Assembly: GCA_009776955.1 (NCBI GenBank)
Contig: WRMW01000014.1
Coordinates: 1-52,684 of the forward strand
From: Clostridiales bacterium
Lineage (GTDB): Bacteria; Bacillota; Clostridia; Peptostreptococcales; Anaerovoracaceae
DNA length: 52,684 nucleotides
Direction of reading: 5' to 3'
The notes below the pieces were generated by a model that ran no database searches, had not been told where the DNA came from, and was given only the letters and a program-made list of their open reading frames with translations. This document shows positions 16,624-25,078 of this stretch, piece after piece (position 1 is the stretch's first letter; every line of letters starts with the position of its first letter). The position numbers and the translations under genes are program-made.

Positions 16624-18509
16624 TGGTTTTTCACCCGCCCCAAATGCACCATCAGCACGGATATGTCCGCCGGCGAGACGCCGGAAATGCGGGCGGCCTG
16701 GCCGAGGGATACCGGCCGTATCTGCGCGAGTTTTTGGCGCGCTTCGAGCCTTAACCCTTCCAAGGCTGCATAATCCAGGTCTTCCGGCAGGGTTTGGTGT
16801 TCGAGTTTGCCGAATTTCGCTATCTGCTGACGCTGTTTTTCGATGTAGCCCGCGTATTTTATCTCGATTTCCGCCTGCTCCGCGGCCGACCGAAGAATGG
16901 GGGCTTTTCCCGTGTCTGGGCGGTTTTCGTCGATTTCGGCCAAGGCAGCGTAGTCTATTTCAGGCCTCGTAAGCAAATATGAAAGGCTCACGCTTTCTTT
17001 CACGGGCGCGCTCCCAACCGCCAAAAGCAGTTTGTTCGCCGCTTCCGCCGTGACTTTAGTTTCACGCAGCCTTGCAATTTCAGCCTCGGCCGCCTGTTTC
17101 TTCGCAAGGCAGCGTTCATAACGCCCGCGTGACGCAAGCCCTATCTCGTAACCCTTTTCCGTCAGTCTCAGGTCTGCGTTGTCCTGACGCAGTACAAGCC
17201 GAAACTCCGCCCGCGAGGTCATTATCCTGTACGGCTCCTCCGTGCCCTTGGTCACGAGATCGTCTATCAACACGCCGATATACGCCTCGGAGCGGTCGAG
17301 CAGGAAGGGCGGCAGGCCGTCAAGCTCCCGTGCCGCGTTGATGCCCGCCATCAGGCCCTGCGCGGCGGCTTCCTCGTAGCCGGAGGTTCCGTTTATCTGG
17401 CCGGCGCAGAAAAGCCCACCGACCCCTTTGTACGCGAGCGCAGGCGTAAGCGTCAGCGGGTCGAGGCAGTCGTACTCGATGGAGTACGCATAACGCGAAA
17501 ACTCCGCCCGCTCCATCCCCGGCACCAGGCGGTACGCCCGCTCCTGCAATTCCTCGGGCAGGGACGTGCTCATGCCCTGGACATAGACCTCGTCCGTGTG
17601 CAATCCCTCTGGCTCGAGGAACAGCTGATGCCGCTCCCGGTCAGGAAAACGGCTCACCTTGTCCTCGATGGACAGGCAATAACGCGTCCCGACCCCCGTT
17701 GTGTGCCCGCCGTACGGCGCAGTCTTGCCAAGATTGTCGAAAACCAGCTTGTGGACATCGGGACTTGTATAGGTAAGCCAACAACTAACATTGCAATTGT
17801 TCACTTCATCGTTAATGTACGAAAAAGGGACGGGGTTTTCGTCGCCCCTCTGCTCGGTCATCTTTTCATAATCAAGGCTACCGGCAAAAACGCGGGCCGG
17901 CGTGCCGGTTTTGAAGCGGCGCAGCTCAAAGCCATCCTCTTTCAGGCTTTTCGCAAGCGCCGTCGACGCAGCAAACCCCGCCGGCCCCGACTCATATACC
18001 CTGTCGCTCACAAACACCTTGCTCCCAAGGTATGTCCCCGTCGCAAGTATGGTGACGGCCGCCCTGCACTCCTCGCCGGAGCGGAGCAGCACCCCCGCCA
18101 CCCGCCGGCCGTCAGGCCTGCCGTCATACAATAGCCGGATTACTTCCCCCTCGCAAAGATCCAGGCGCTCCTGCCCCTCAAGCGCCTTCCGCATCTCCGC
18201 ATGGTACTTCTCCTTGTCGGCCTGCGCCCGCGGTGACCACACCGCCGGCCCTTTCGACCTGTTCAGCATACGGCTCTGGATGAACGCCTTGTCGATCAGC
18301 GCGCCCATCTCCCCGCCGAGCGCGTCCACCTCTTTCACGAGCTGCCCCTTGCCCGTCCCCCCTATCGACGGGTTGCACGGCATATGCGCTATCTGCTCGA
18401 ACCCCATGGTCAGCAGCAGCGTTCGTTTGCCGAGCCGAGCCGAAGCCAGCGCCGCCTCGCAGCCCGCATGACCCGCCCCAACAACAATGATTTCGTAATT
18501 GTTTTTCAT
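16620..18509 (-). CDS. mnmG: tRNA uridine-5-carboxymethylaminomethyl(34) enzyme MnmG
   Basis: The 629-residue FAD protein acts with MnmE to put the cmnm group on U34 of tRNAs. The FAD dinucleotide fold is IIVVGAGHAGCEAALASARLG, followed by the family blocks MPCNPSIGGTGKGQLVKEVDALGG and FKTGTPARV, and a later GTSGYEEAAAQGLMAGINAA. The helical C-terminus that contacts MnmE is present (ISGVSPADISVLMVHLGR). ATG 18509 gives the family start; an in-frame ATG at 18548 overlaps mnmE and is unlikely. It follows mnmE by 13 bp at the end of the rpmH-mnmG operon. Confidence 0.96.
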   Translation of the reverse strand: MKNNYEIIVVGAGHAGCEAALASARLGKRTLLLTMGFEQIAHMPCNPSIGGTGKGQLVKEVDALGGEMGALIDKAFIQSRMLNRSKGPAVWSPRAQADKEKYHAEMRKALEGQERLDLCEGEVIRLLYDGRPDGRRVAGVLLRSGEECRAAVTILATGTYLGSKVFVSDRVYESGPAGFAASTALAKSLKEDGFELRRFKTGTPARVFAGSLDYEKMTEQRGDENPVPFSYINDEVNNCNVSCWLTYTSPDVHKLVFDNLGKTAPYGGHTTGVGTRYCLSIEDKVSRFPDRERHQLFLEPEGLHTDEVYVQGMSTSLPEELQERAYRLVPGMERAEFSRYAYSIEYDCLDPLTLTPALAYKGVGGLFCAGQINGTSGYEEAAAQGLMAGINAARELDGLPPFLLDRSEAYIGVLIDDLVTKGTEEPYRIMTSRAEFRLVLRQDNADLRLTEKGYEIGLASRGRYERCLAKKQAAEAEIARLRETKVTAEAANKLLLAVGSAPVKESVSLSYLLTRPEIDYAALAEIDENRPDTGKAPILRSAAEQAEIEIKYAGYIEKQRQQIAKFGKLEHQTLPEDLDYAALEGLRLEARQKLAQIRPVSLGQAARISGVSPADISVLMVHLGRVKNH

Positions 18510-18522
18510 TGATGGGATTCCG

Positions 18523-19959
18523 TCACTTGCCCACGCAAAATTCTTCAAAAACGCGGTCGATGATATCGTCCGTCGCCGTCTCGCCTATTATCTCGCCAAG
18601 GGCTTCCCACGCCGCCCGGATGTTCACCTCCGCAAACTCAGGCGCCCCCGCAAAATTCCCGTCGGCACCGCCGGACGCGCCCCCGCCGCCGAGCGCCGCC
18701 ATCCCCTCCGCTATCTCTGCCGCCGCACGCTCGAGCAACGCCTTGTGCCGCGCCTTTGTCACAAGCAAAGACGAGCCGGCGGCTATTCCGCCCATTACAA
18801 GCCCCTCAAGACGCCTCTCTATCTCCCCCGCCTTTTCCTTGTCCGTACGCTGCCCATCGTCTATCAGCGATAGGCGAACAATCTCCCCGGCCTCAATCTC
18901 AGGCGGCAGGATCGCCGCCGCTTCCGCCGCCCCGAATGCCTGCGGCAAATCCCCTTTGCCTATCGCCACGACATGCTTTTTCTCAGGGTCAAGCCCGCCC
19001 GCGATAGCCCTGTCCGCTTCCGAAAGCGGCTCGCTCCCGTCAAGCAGAAACACCGCCAAGTCCGCCCGCTCGTACTGCTCTTTCGCCCGCTCGATGCCAA
19101 GCGCCTCTATCTCCTCCGCCCCCTCGCGCATCCCAGCTGTATCCGTCAGCAATACGGGCACGCCGCCCATATCGAGCCATATCTCAAGCGCGTCACGCGT
19201 CGTGCCCGGCGTCGGCGCGACGATAGCCGCATCCTCCCGCACAAGCGCATTGAACAGCGAAGATTTGCCCACATTAGGCCTGCCGACGATTACGACCCGC
19301 ACCCCATCCCTCACGATACGTCCCGCCTCCGCCCCGTCAAGCAGCGCCGCCACCCCCTCGGCAGCACTTCGCAAAGCCCCTATCCCTACGCCCCCGTCCC
19401 CCTCAAACCCCTCTGGGTAATCAATCCGCGCCGCTATCTCCGCCAACGCACCAAGCAACACCTCGCGAACCGCCCGCACCCGCTCCGACAGCCGCCCCTC
19501 CGCCTGCTCACGCGCCGCATGGTACCCCCGTGCCGTCTTGCTCCGTATAAGGTCTATCACAGCCCCCGCCTGCGCCAGATCCAGCCGCCCGTTCAAAAAC
19601 GCGCGCTTCGTGAACTCCCCCGGCTGCGCCGGAACCGCCCCAAGCCCGCATACGATGTCCAAGACCCGCCGCAAAGGCACGCCGCCCCCATGGCATTGAA
19701 TCTCGCACACGTCCTCGCCCGTATAGGACCGCGGCCCCTTCATAAAAAAAACAAGAGCCTCGTCCACCCTCTCGGCAGACAAAGGCTCCACGATATGCCC
19801 ATAATACACCGTTCTCTCGGCGAAATCCGTCCCGCACGAGCCGACCCGTACAAAAACCCGCCCCATTATCTCCAAAGACCTGTCCCCGCTTATGCGGACA
19901 ACGCCTATTCCGCCCTCGCCGGGCGCCGTCGAAACAGCGGCTATTGTGTCGCCGGTCAT
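18523..19959 (-). CDS. mnmE: tRNA modification GTPase MnmE
   Basis: The 478-residue MnmE has an N-terminal folate-binding domain starting DTIAAVSTAPGEGGIGVVRISG, a helical domain, an inserted G domain (about 215-390: GRPNVGKSSLFN, TPGTTRD, DTAGMR, GKGD) and the C-terminal FCVGK, whose Cys is conserved in the family. It forms a complex with MnmG, encoded next. The start overlaps the jag stop by four bases (ATGA). Length is normal (about 450-480). Confidence 0.96.
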   Translation of the reverse strand: MTGDTIAAVSTAPGEGGIGVVRISGDRSLEIMGRVFVRVGSCGTDFAERTVYYGHIVEPLSAERVDEALVFFMKGPRSYTGEDVCEIQCHGGGVPLRRVLDIVCGLGAVPAQPGEFTKRAFLNGRLDLAQAGAVIDLIRSKTARGYHAAREQAEGRLSERVRAVREVLLGALAEIAARIDYPEGFEGDGGVGIGALRSAAEGVAALLDGAEAGRIVRDGVRVVIVGRPNVGKSSLFNALVREDAAIVAPTPGTTRDALEIWLDMGGVPVLLTDTAGMREGAEEIEALGIERAKEQYERADLAVFLLDGSEPLSEADRAIAGGLDPEKKHVVAIGKGDLPQAFGAAEAAAILPPEIEAGEIVRLSLIDDGQRTDKEKAGEIERRLEGLVMGGIAAGSSLLVTKARHKALLERAAAEIAEGMAALGGGGASGGADGNFAGAPEFAEVNIRAAWEALGEIIGETATDDIIDRVFEEFCVGK

Positions 19960-20912
19960 GTCCTTTCGATAATGACCCTTCTGTACGGCTCCTCGCCCTC
20001 GCTCTTGGTCGAAACCCCGTTCACGCTCTGAAGCGTCGCATGGATGACCTTGCGCTCGTAGGGGTTCATCGGCTCAAGCTTGGCGTTCCTGCCGGTCACA
20101 AGCACCTTCTTCGCCAGCTTTATGGCAAGCTGCTCCAGCGTCTTCTCGCGCCTGGAACGATAGCCCTCGACATCCACGATGACGCGCTCGTATTCCTCGG
20201 TATCCTTGTTCGACACCAAGTTTGTGAGGTATTGCATCGCGTCAAGCGTCTGCCCGCGTTTGCCTATGACGATTCGTGAATCCTCGCCCTTCACCTCGAT
20301 ATATGAGCAATCATCGTTGCGGAACCCCTCAATCTGCACGTCGAGCCCCATTTTTTCAATCAACTCCGCAAAGAATTTCGCCGCTTTGTTGTCGGGGTCC
20401 GGCACAAGGTTCTCGATAGGCTCGCTGATCCGCTCGATCCCTGAAAGATCTATATCTATTTCGTACTCCCTTTCACGTCCGCGGTCACGTCCGCGATCCC
20501 TGTCGCGCCCGCCGCGGTCGCGGTCTCTGTCCCTGTCGCGCCGGCCTCTGTCGCGATCCCTGTCCCTATCGCGCCCGCCGCCTGCAGACCCTGAGCCTCC
20601 GGATTGCCTGCCGCCGCCGTCCTGCCCGTACGGCTTTCCTTTCTTGCGGAAGTCGTGCATCGCCTTCGTCTGTGGTTTCGCCCTTTCGGCTGCGGCAAGC
20701 GCCTCCGCCTGCGACATGTCCTCCACGTCGCCTTCCACGTCTTCAATTTTCTCGACGCGCACCTTGGCGTACTTTCCGCCGACGCCCAAGAAGCCCTTCG
20801 ACGGCTCCTCAAGCACCGTGACCATCACCTGGTCTTCGCGAAGCCCAAGCTCCTCAAGCGCCAATTGCACCGCTTCGTCGACGTCTTTTCCGTATTTTTC
20901 CGAATATTCCAT
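19956..20912 (-). CDS. jag: Jag/KhpB (EloR) RNA-binding protein
   Basis: The 318-residue protein has a Jag_N domain (about 1-55, with PSKGFLGVGGKYAKV), a KH domain (about 175-255, with VIGKRGQTLDAMQYLTNLV) and an R3H domain (about 255-318, RSRREKTLEQLA to the end). KhpB binds RNA with KhpA and controls cell elongation in streptococci. The linker (about 100-150) is a highly repetitive Arg-Asp tract (RDRDRDRDRG units), far longer than in standard Jag and likely disordered. GGAGG precedes the start. It lies between yidC and mnmE in the usual order. Confidence 0.94.
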   Translation of the reverse strand: MEYSEKYGKDVDEAVQLALEELGLREDQVMVTVLEEPSKGFLGVGGKYAKVRVEKIEDVEGDVEDMSQAEALAAAERAKPQTKAMHDFRKKGKPYGQDGGGRQSGGSGSAGGGRDRDRDRDRGRRDRDRDRDRGGRDRDRGRDRGREREYEIDIDLSGIERISEPIENLVPDPDNKAAKFFAELIEKMGLDVQIEGFRNDDCSYIEVKGEDSRIVIGKRGQTLDAMQYLTNLVSNKDTEEYERVIVDVEGYRSRREKTLEQLAIKLAKKVLVTGRNAKLEPMNPYERKVIHATLQSVNGVSTKSEGEEPYRRVIIERT

Positions 20913-20994
20913 TTTTTCCTCCGTTTGTCTTCTGCGCTAAATTCCAATACCGGCTCTCTGTGCTATTGCTCGCTTGCGACTTTCGCCGCCGCTC

Positions 20995-21726
20995 TTACTC
21001 TTCTGCGGCTTTTTTCGCCGCCTCGGCTCTTTTCCGCATCCTTTTCAGCAACCACGTCTGCCATATCGTGAAGAGGTTGCCCATGCACCAATAAAGCGCG
21101 AGGCCCGACGGCATCTGCCGCCCAAACACAAATATGAAGATGGGCATGAATATGCGCATCATCTTCATCATCGGCGCCATCTGCGCCGACATATCCGAAG
21201 TCCCTGCGGCCGCCGCGCCGCCCCCCATCATCCCCGTCATCGACATCGACAGGAAGGTCGTCACGCCCGTGATGGCCGGCAGCAGCCACATATCCGGCTG
21301 CGACAGATCCGGCAGCCACAAAAACGACTCGTGCGACGCCATTATTATCGCGTCGCCCGGCACAAACATGCCTGGATTCCTGAGCAAATAGAAAAATCCC
21401 ATCAAAATAGGCATCTGTATCAGGAGCGGCAAGCAGCCCATCAGCGGATTGTAGCCCTCATCCTTGTACAATTTCTGCATTGCCCGGCCCTGCTCTTCGC
21501 GGTTGCCGGCGTATTTTTTCTGGATCGCCTGCATTTTTGGCTGCATTTCCGCCATTTTCAGCTGCCCTTTTATCTGGCTGGCATACAGCGGGAAAAGGCA
21601 GCCCCTCACGATCAATGTGAAAACGATTATTGAAATCCCGTAATTTCCCACAAAGCCGTAGATAAAATCGAGCAGATACCCCATCGGCGTCGCTATGAAC
21701 GAGAAAAGCCCATAAAATGCTTGCAT
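20995..21726 (-). CDS. yidC: Membrane protein insertase YidC/OxaA (SpoIIIJ-type)
   Basis: The 243-residue insertase has the five-transmembrane core of Gram-positive YidC. The conserved Arg in the first core helix is in FTLIVRGCLFPL, followed by the cytoplasmic helical hairpin QLKMAEMQPKMQAIQKKY and the GCLPLLIQMPILMGFF helix. Unlike Bacillus SpoIIIJ/YqjG there is no lipoprotein signal at the N-terminus. A long Gly/Met/Ala-rich loop (about 160-190) precedes the last two helices. ATG 21726 has AAGGAGG upstream and shares a base with the yidD stop. Confidence 0.94.
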   Translation of the reverse strand: MQAFYGLFSFIATPMGYLLDFIYGFVGNYGISIIVFTLIVRGCLFPLYASQIKGQLKMAEMQPKMQAIQKKYAGNREEQGRAMQKLYKDEGYNPLMGCLPLLIQMPILMGFFYLLRNPGMFVPGDAIIMASHESFLWLPDLSQPDMWLLPAITGVTTFLSMSMTGMMGGGAAAAGTSDMSAQMAPMMKMMRIFMPIFIFVFGRQMPSGLALYWCMGNLFTIWQTWLLKRMRKRAEAAKKAAEE

Positions 21727-21959
21727 TAAACCCTCCTTGACTCCGCCGCCAGCGGCACCGGGTCGTACCCGCCCGCACGGAACGGGTGGCACCTGAGCAC
21801 GCGCCGCAACCCGAGCAAAAGCCCCCTCGCGGCCCCATGCTCCTCTATCGCCTCAATACAATAAGCCGAGCATGACGGATAGTACCTGCACACAGCCGGA
21901 AACCACGGCGAAATGCACAATTGATACCCTTTGATAATGTAAATCAGCAATTTTTTCAT
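21726..21959 (-). CDS. yidD: Membrane protein insertion efficiency factor YidD
   Basis: The 77-residue YidD helps YidC-dependent insertion. It has the family signature [19 protein letters not shown] in the form [20 protein letters not shown], preceded by a short amphipathic helix [13 protein letters not shown], and [21 protein letters not shown] 21959 overlaps the rnpA stop by four bases (ATGA). Confidence 0.95.
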   Translation of the reverse strand: MKKLLIYIIKGYQLCISPWFPAVCRYYPSCSAYCIEAIEEHGAARGLLLGLRRVLRCHPFRAGGYDPVPLAAESRRV

Positions 21960-22294
21960 AATAGAAGCCCGCTTTTTGTAAACGCTCTCCGCATGGAAGC
22001 CTCGACCTGGGGGCACCCCGCATCCACGATGGTGCCGCGCGCTATGACCAACACATCCCGGCCGGATTTTATGCTCTGCCCCAAATTACGGAAACTTTCC
22101 TTCATCAGCCGCCGCGCACGGTTCCTCGCCACTGCGCCTCCGACCTTCTTGCTGGCCAAAAACGCCCTTCTGTTGTACGTTAGCCCGTTTTCGATGTGAA
22201 AGACGACGACGTACTTGTCACCGGCCGACCTGCCTTTCTTGTAAAGCCGATCGAAATCCTTTTTTCGCCTCAGGACATCCGGCCGCAGCGCCAT
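21956..22294 (-). CDS. rnpA: Ribonuclease P protein component
   Basis: The 112-residue RnpA is the protein subunit of RNase P, which matures tRNA 5' ends. It has the RNR motif [14 protein letters not shown], the start [16 protein letters not shown], and KVGGAVARN. It sits between rpmH and yidD as in most bacteria. No RNA subunit gene (rnpB) was found in the window. Confidence 0.95.
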   Translation of the reverse strand: MALRPDVLRRKKDFDRLYKKGRSAGDKYVVVFHIENGLTYNRRAFLASKKVGGAVARNRARRLMKESFRNLGQSIKSGRDVLVIARGTIVDAGCPQVEASMRRAFTKSGLLL

Positions 22295-22321
22295 GGCACG
22301 AACAGACCCAGCCAGCCCCGC

Positions 22322-22456
22322 CTACGCGGAGAGGCGCTTCCTGCCGCGCTGTCTCCTGTTTTTGAGGACGTTGCGCCCGCCGGGACTCTTCATCCTTTTG
22401 CGGAAGCCATGCTCCCTCTTTCGTTGCCGCTTCTTCGGCTGAAATGTCATTTTCAT
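22322..22456 (-). CDS. rpmH: 50S ribosomal protein L34
   Basis: The 44-residue L34 reads [20 protein letters not shown] at its start and ends GRKRLSA, a full-length, highly basic product. AGGAGAG lies before the ATG. It heads the rnpA-yidD-yidC-jag-mnmE-mnmG operon, driven by the promoter at 22548-22576. Confidence 0.97.
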   Translation of the reverse strand: MKMTFQPKKRQRKREHGFRKRMKSPGGRNVLKNRRQRGRKRLSA

Positions 22457-22547
22457 ACGCTCTCTCCTGTCCTACCTTGCCTTCTGCCCGCCACCTGAAT
22501 TTCAATACGGGCCTCTGCGCCGGCTGCGCAAACACACAAGTCTAGAC

Positions 22548-22576
22548 ATTTAACCACTTTCCAACGCACAAGTCAA
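22548..22576 (-). promoter_or_regulatory. Promoter of the rpmH operon
   Basis: On the minus strand TTGACT (22576-22571), 17 bp and TTAAAT (22553-22548). This gives a leader of about 85 nt before rpmH, starting just after the recF stop at 22615. Confidence 0.7.
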
Positions 22577-22614
22577 CAAAAACCGCCTCATTTTTGTATG
22601 ACATTTTCTTCGGT

Positions 22615-23790
22615 TTAAACAATCCGCCCCCCCTCGACCTTCATCACTTTGGCCCCTCGCAGGGCGGCCAGACGCCCGCCCGACCCAAAAAGCCCGTGTT
22701 CCGCCGAAGTGATGAATATCTGGTTGTCCCCAAAGCTTTCCAGCAGCCTGTCCTGGCGGCCTCGGTCAAGCTCGCTCATAACGTCGTCGAGAAGCAGTAT
22801 GGCATCCTCCCCTGTCTCTTTTTTTATAAGCTCACGCTCCGCAAGACGCAGCGAAAGGGCGGCCGTGCGTTGCTGGCCTTGCGACCCGTACACACGTAGG
22901 TCAAGCCCGCCCGCAAACACCGCGAAATCGTCCCTGTGCGGACCTGCCTCTGTAGAGCGCAACTGGATGTCCCGCTCGCGGCCTCGTGTAAGCACGTCGC
23001 AAATCGCAGATTTTAAGGCTTTATCGTCTATCTTCGATAAACAATTTGTTTTTTCTCCCATAGTCCCCGCCAAAGACGGCTTGTATTCCGCGCTTATCTC
23101 TTCCACGCCGTCAGTTATAAGGGCGCTGGCTGCCGAGGCCGCCTCAGACAGGCCCAAGACCCATGCCGCCCTCTCCTTCATCACCTCACATGCCGCTTCG
23201 GCAAACTGGTCGTCATAGACATCCAAAACCGCGGCGTCCACCTGCTCGCCCTTCAGCAAGGCGTTGCGGTTTTTTAGCGCATGCCTGTACTTCTTCAGCT
23301 TGTGGTAGTAAAGCGGCCGCTGGAGTATCAGCTCCCTGTCCAGGAAGCGTCGGCGCGTTTCGGGGTCGCCCTTCACCACGCGTAAGTCCTCCGGCGAAAA
23401 GACGATGGTGTACACGCCGCCGAGCAGGTCTGCCACAGTCCCTGTTTCCAGCCCGTTCACCACATAAGGCTTCTTCCCCTTCAAGCCCGGCGAGCCGCCC
23501 GGAACCAAACCCTTTCCGAGTCCCGTGCCCAGCCTCACTTCCGTAGTATGCGGCCTGCCTTTCTTTTCAAAAACGCCCCTCACCCGCGCCTCGGCCTCCC
23601 CAAACCGCACCATCTCCTGCTCCCGCCGCGTCCTGAAGCTCTTGCCGAGAGCAAGCAACCCGACAGCCTCCACCAACGAAGTCTTTCCTTGGGCGTTCCG
23701 CCCCGTCAAAATATTTATCTTTTCGTGAAAAACGACTTCTTCCGCCTCATAGTTGCGAAAGTTCCTCAGCTCAAGCGTCTCAAGAACCAT
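22615..23790 (-). CDS. recF: DNA replication and repair protein RecF
   Basis: The 391-residue SMC-like ATPase loads RecA at gaps through RecFOR. Walker A is GRNAQGKTSLVEAVG, the ABC signature region is YGSQGQQRTAALSLRLAE and Walker B is ILLLDDVMSELD. It starts 6 bp after the dnaN stop with no clear ribosome site, so it is probably translated by coupling. The small RNA-binding S4-domain gene (yaaA) often found between dnaN and recF is absent. Confidence 0.95.
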   Translation of the reverse strand: MVLETLELRNFRNYEAEEVVFHEKINILTGRNAQGKTSLVEAVGLLALGKSFRTRREQEMVRFGEAEARVRGVFEKKGRPHTTEVRLGTGLGKGLVPGGSPGLKGKKPYVVNGLETGTVADLLGGVYTIVFSPEDLRVVKGDPETRRRFLDRELILQRPLYYHKLKKYRHALKNRNALLKGEQVDAAVLDVYDDQFAEAACEVMKERAAWVLGLSEAASAASALITDGVEEISAEYKPSLAGTMGEKTNCLSKIDDKALKSAICDVLTRGRERDIQLRSTEAGPHRDDFAVFAGGLDLRVYGSQGQQRTAALSLRLAERELIKKETGEDAILLLDDVMSELDRGRQDRLLESFGDNQIFITSAEHGLFGSGGRLAALRGAKVMKVEGGRIV

Positions 23791-23796
23791 TTGTTT

Positions 23797-24921
23797 TTAA
23801 ACGCTTACCGTCGAAAGCCTTACCGGCAGTATCAGATATTCGTATCTGTCCCCTTCCACAGGGCTTATGAGGCATGGGCTGACGCTCGTGTTGAACTGCA
23901 TCTGTATCTCGTCGTCTGAAATGGCTTTGAGCACATCGGTCAAAAATCTGGCGTCAAACCCTATCTCCAGATCTTCCCCTGTCTTTTGGGCTTTTATCTT
24001 CTCGTGGCCACGCCCTTCATCCGCCCGCGACGAAACTGTAAGCATTCCTTCCTCCACGGAAAACCTCACGAAAGGGTTTTTCCCTTCGCTGCGAAGCATT
24101 GCCGCCCGCTCCACTCCGCCCAGAAGCTCGTTTCTCCCCACAACCAGTTTTATCTTGTTTTCCTTCGGCAGCACATCGTTGTATTTTATGTATTCCCCTT
24201 CGAGCAGGTTTACCCTTATCAATGTCTCCTCCACAAAAACCTTTATCCTCCGCTCACCTATGTCGAGCAAAGCCTCATTCTCCCCTTCTGTGTCCGCAAT
24301 TACCTTGGAAATCTCCCTTACAAGCCTTGCTGGTATGATGGCTTTTACGCTTTCCCCTTTGTACGCCTCGCTTTTTTCCCTTTTTATGGCCACACGGAAC
24401 CCGTCAAGAGCCACAAGCGACAGCTTATCTTCTTTCAACTCAAAAAGGACGCCTGTTATCACTCCACGCGACTCGTCTGTGCTCGCCGCAAACGCCGTGC
24501 CGTTTATCAAGTCGCGTATTTCCTCTTTTTCGATGCGAAGCTGCCTTCCGCTCTCGTCCGATTCCATCCTCGGGAACTCTTCCTCGACTTTGCCCTGCAA
24601 TTTATACTCCGAATATTCCGTCTTTACCACCACTATGTTCTCTTCGTCTGCCGTGATAAGTATGTCGCCAGCCGGCAGCTTCCTCACCAAATCCGTGAAA
24701 AGCCTGGCTGAAACCACCACGCCGCCCTTCTCGTTAACAATCGCGTCCACAGCTGTTGTTATTGAAATCTGTATGTCTGTTGCAGAAAGCGATATTTTCA
24801 TGTCCCCTTCTGTCTTTATCAAAATACCTTTTGTTATCCCCAGGGTCGACGTTGGAGAGACTGCCTTTGAAACTATGTTCAGAGCCTTTATCAATTTTTC
24901 CTGCTTGCAAATAATTTTCAT
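23797..24921 (-). CDS. dnaN: DNA polymerase III beta subunit (sliding clamp)
   Basis: The 374-residue clamp starts MKIICKQEKLIKALNIVSKA and ends LPVRLSTVSV, close to the usual MPVRL end, with three clamp subdomains. GGAAAG precedes the ATG, and a TATATAAAG stretch upstream may hold a promoter within the origin region. It lies between dnaA and recF. Confidence 0.96.
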   Translation of the reverse strand: MKIICKQEKLIKALNIVSKAVSPTSTLGITKGILIKTEGDMKISLSATDIQISITTAVDAIVNEKGGVVVSARLFTDLVRKLPAGDILITADEENIVVVKTEYSEYKLQGKVEEEFPRMESDESGRQLRIEKEEIRDLINGTAFAASTDESRGVITGVLFELKEDKLSLVALDGFRVAIKREKSEAYKGESVKAIIPARLVREISKVIADTEGENEALLDIGERRIKVFVEETLIRVNLLEGEYIKYNDVLPKENKIKLVVGRNELLGGVERAAMLRSEGKNPFVRFSVEEGMLTVSSRADEGRGHEKIKAQKTGEDLEIGFDARFLTDVLKAISDDEIQMQFNTSVSPCLISPVEGDRYEYLILPVRLSTVSV

Positions 24922-25078
24922 CTTTCCGTGACCCTTTCTTTATATATCTATCTTTTTGTTATTGTTGTTAGGCCTATGGATATGTGGATAATTCCTGTGG
25001 AAAAAGGTTTTTCAATGCTCTTTGCCTTTTTTCCCTATCTATAAACCCATCTATAAATCTTTCATAAAATGCGCAAAA
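24922..25078. other. oriC: Candidate oriC unwinding region between dnaN and dnaA
   Basis: This 157-bp gap is far more AT-rich than its surroundings. On the plus strand it holds TGTGGATAA at 24983-24991 (a perfect TTATCCACA DnaA box on the other strand), TATGGATAT at 24975-24983 and TGTGGAAAA at 24996-25004 within 30 bp. Next come T-runs and two direct copies of ATCTATAAA (25037-25045, 25049-25057) that could be the melting element. This matches the dnaA-dnaN part of a bipartite Bacillota origin. Confidence 0.65.

Noticed and set aside
20179..20940. Plus-strand frame rich in Arg/Ser (SRPRS repeats).
   Set aside because: It is the antisense of the jag Arg-Asp tract; jag has a ribosome site, domains and conserved context.
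23867..24931. A 354-residue plus-strand frame opposite dnaN.
   Set aside because: dnaN is unambiguous; the antisense frame is Ser-rich and motif-free.
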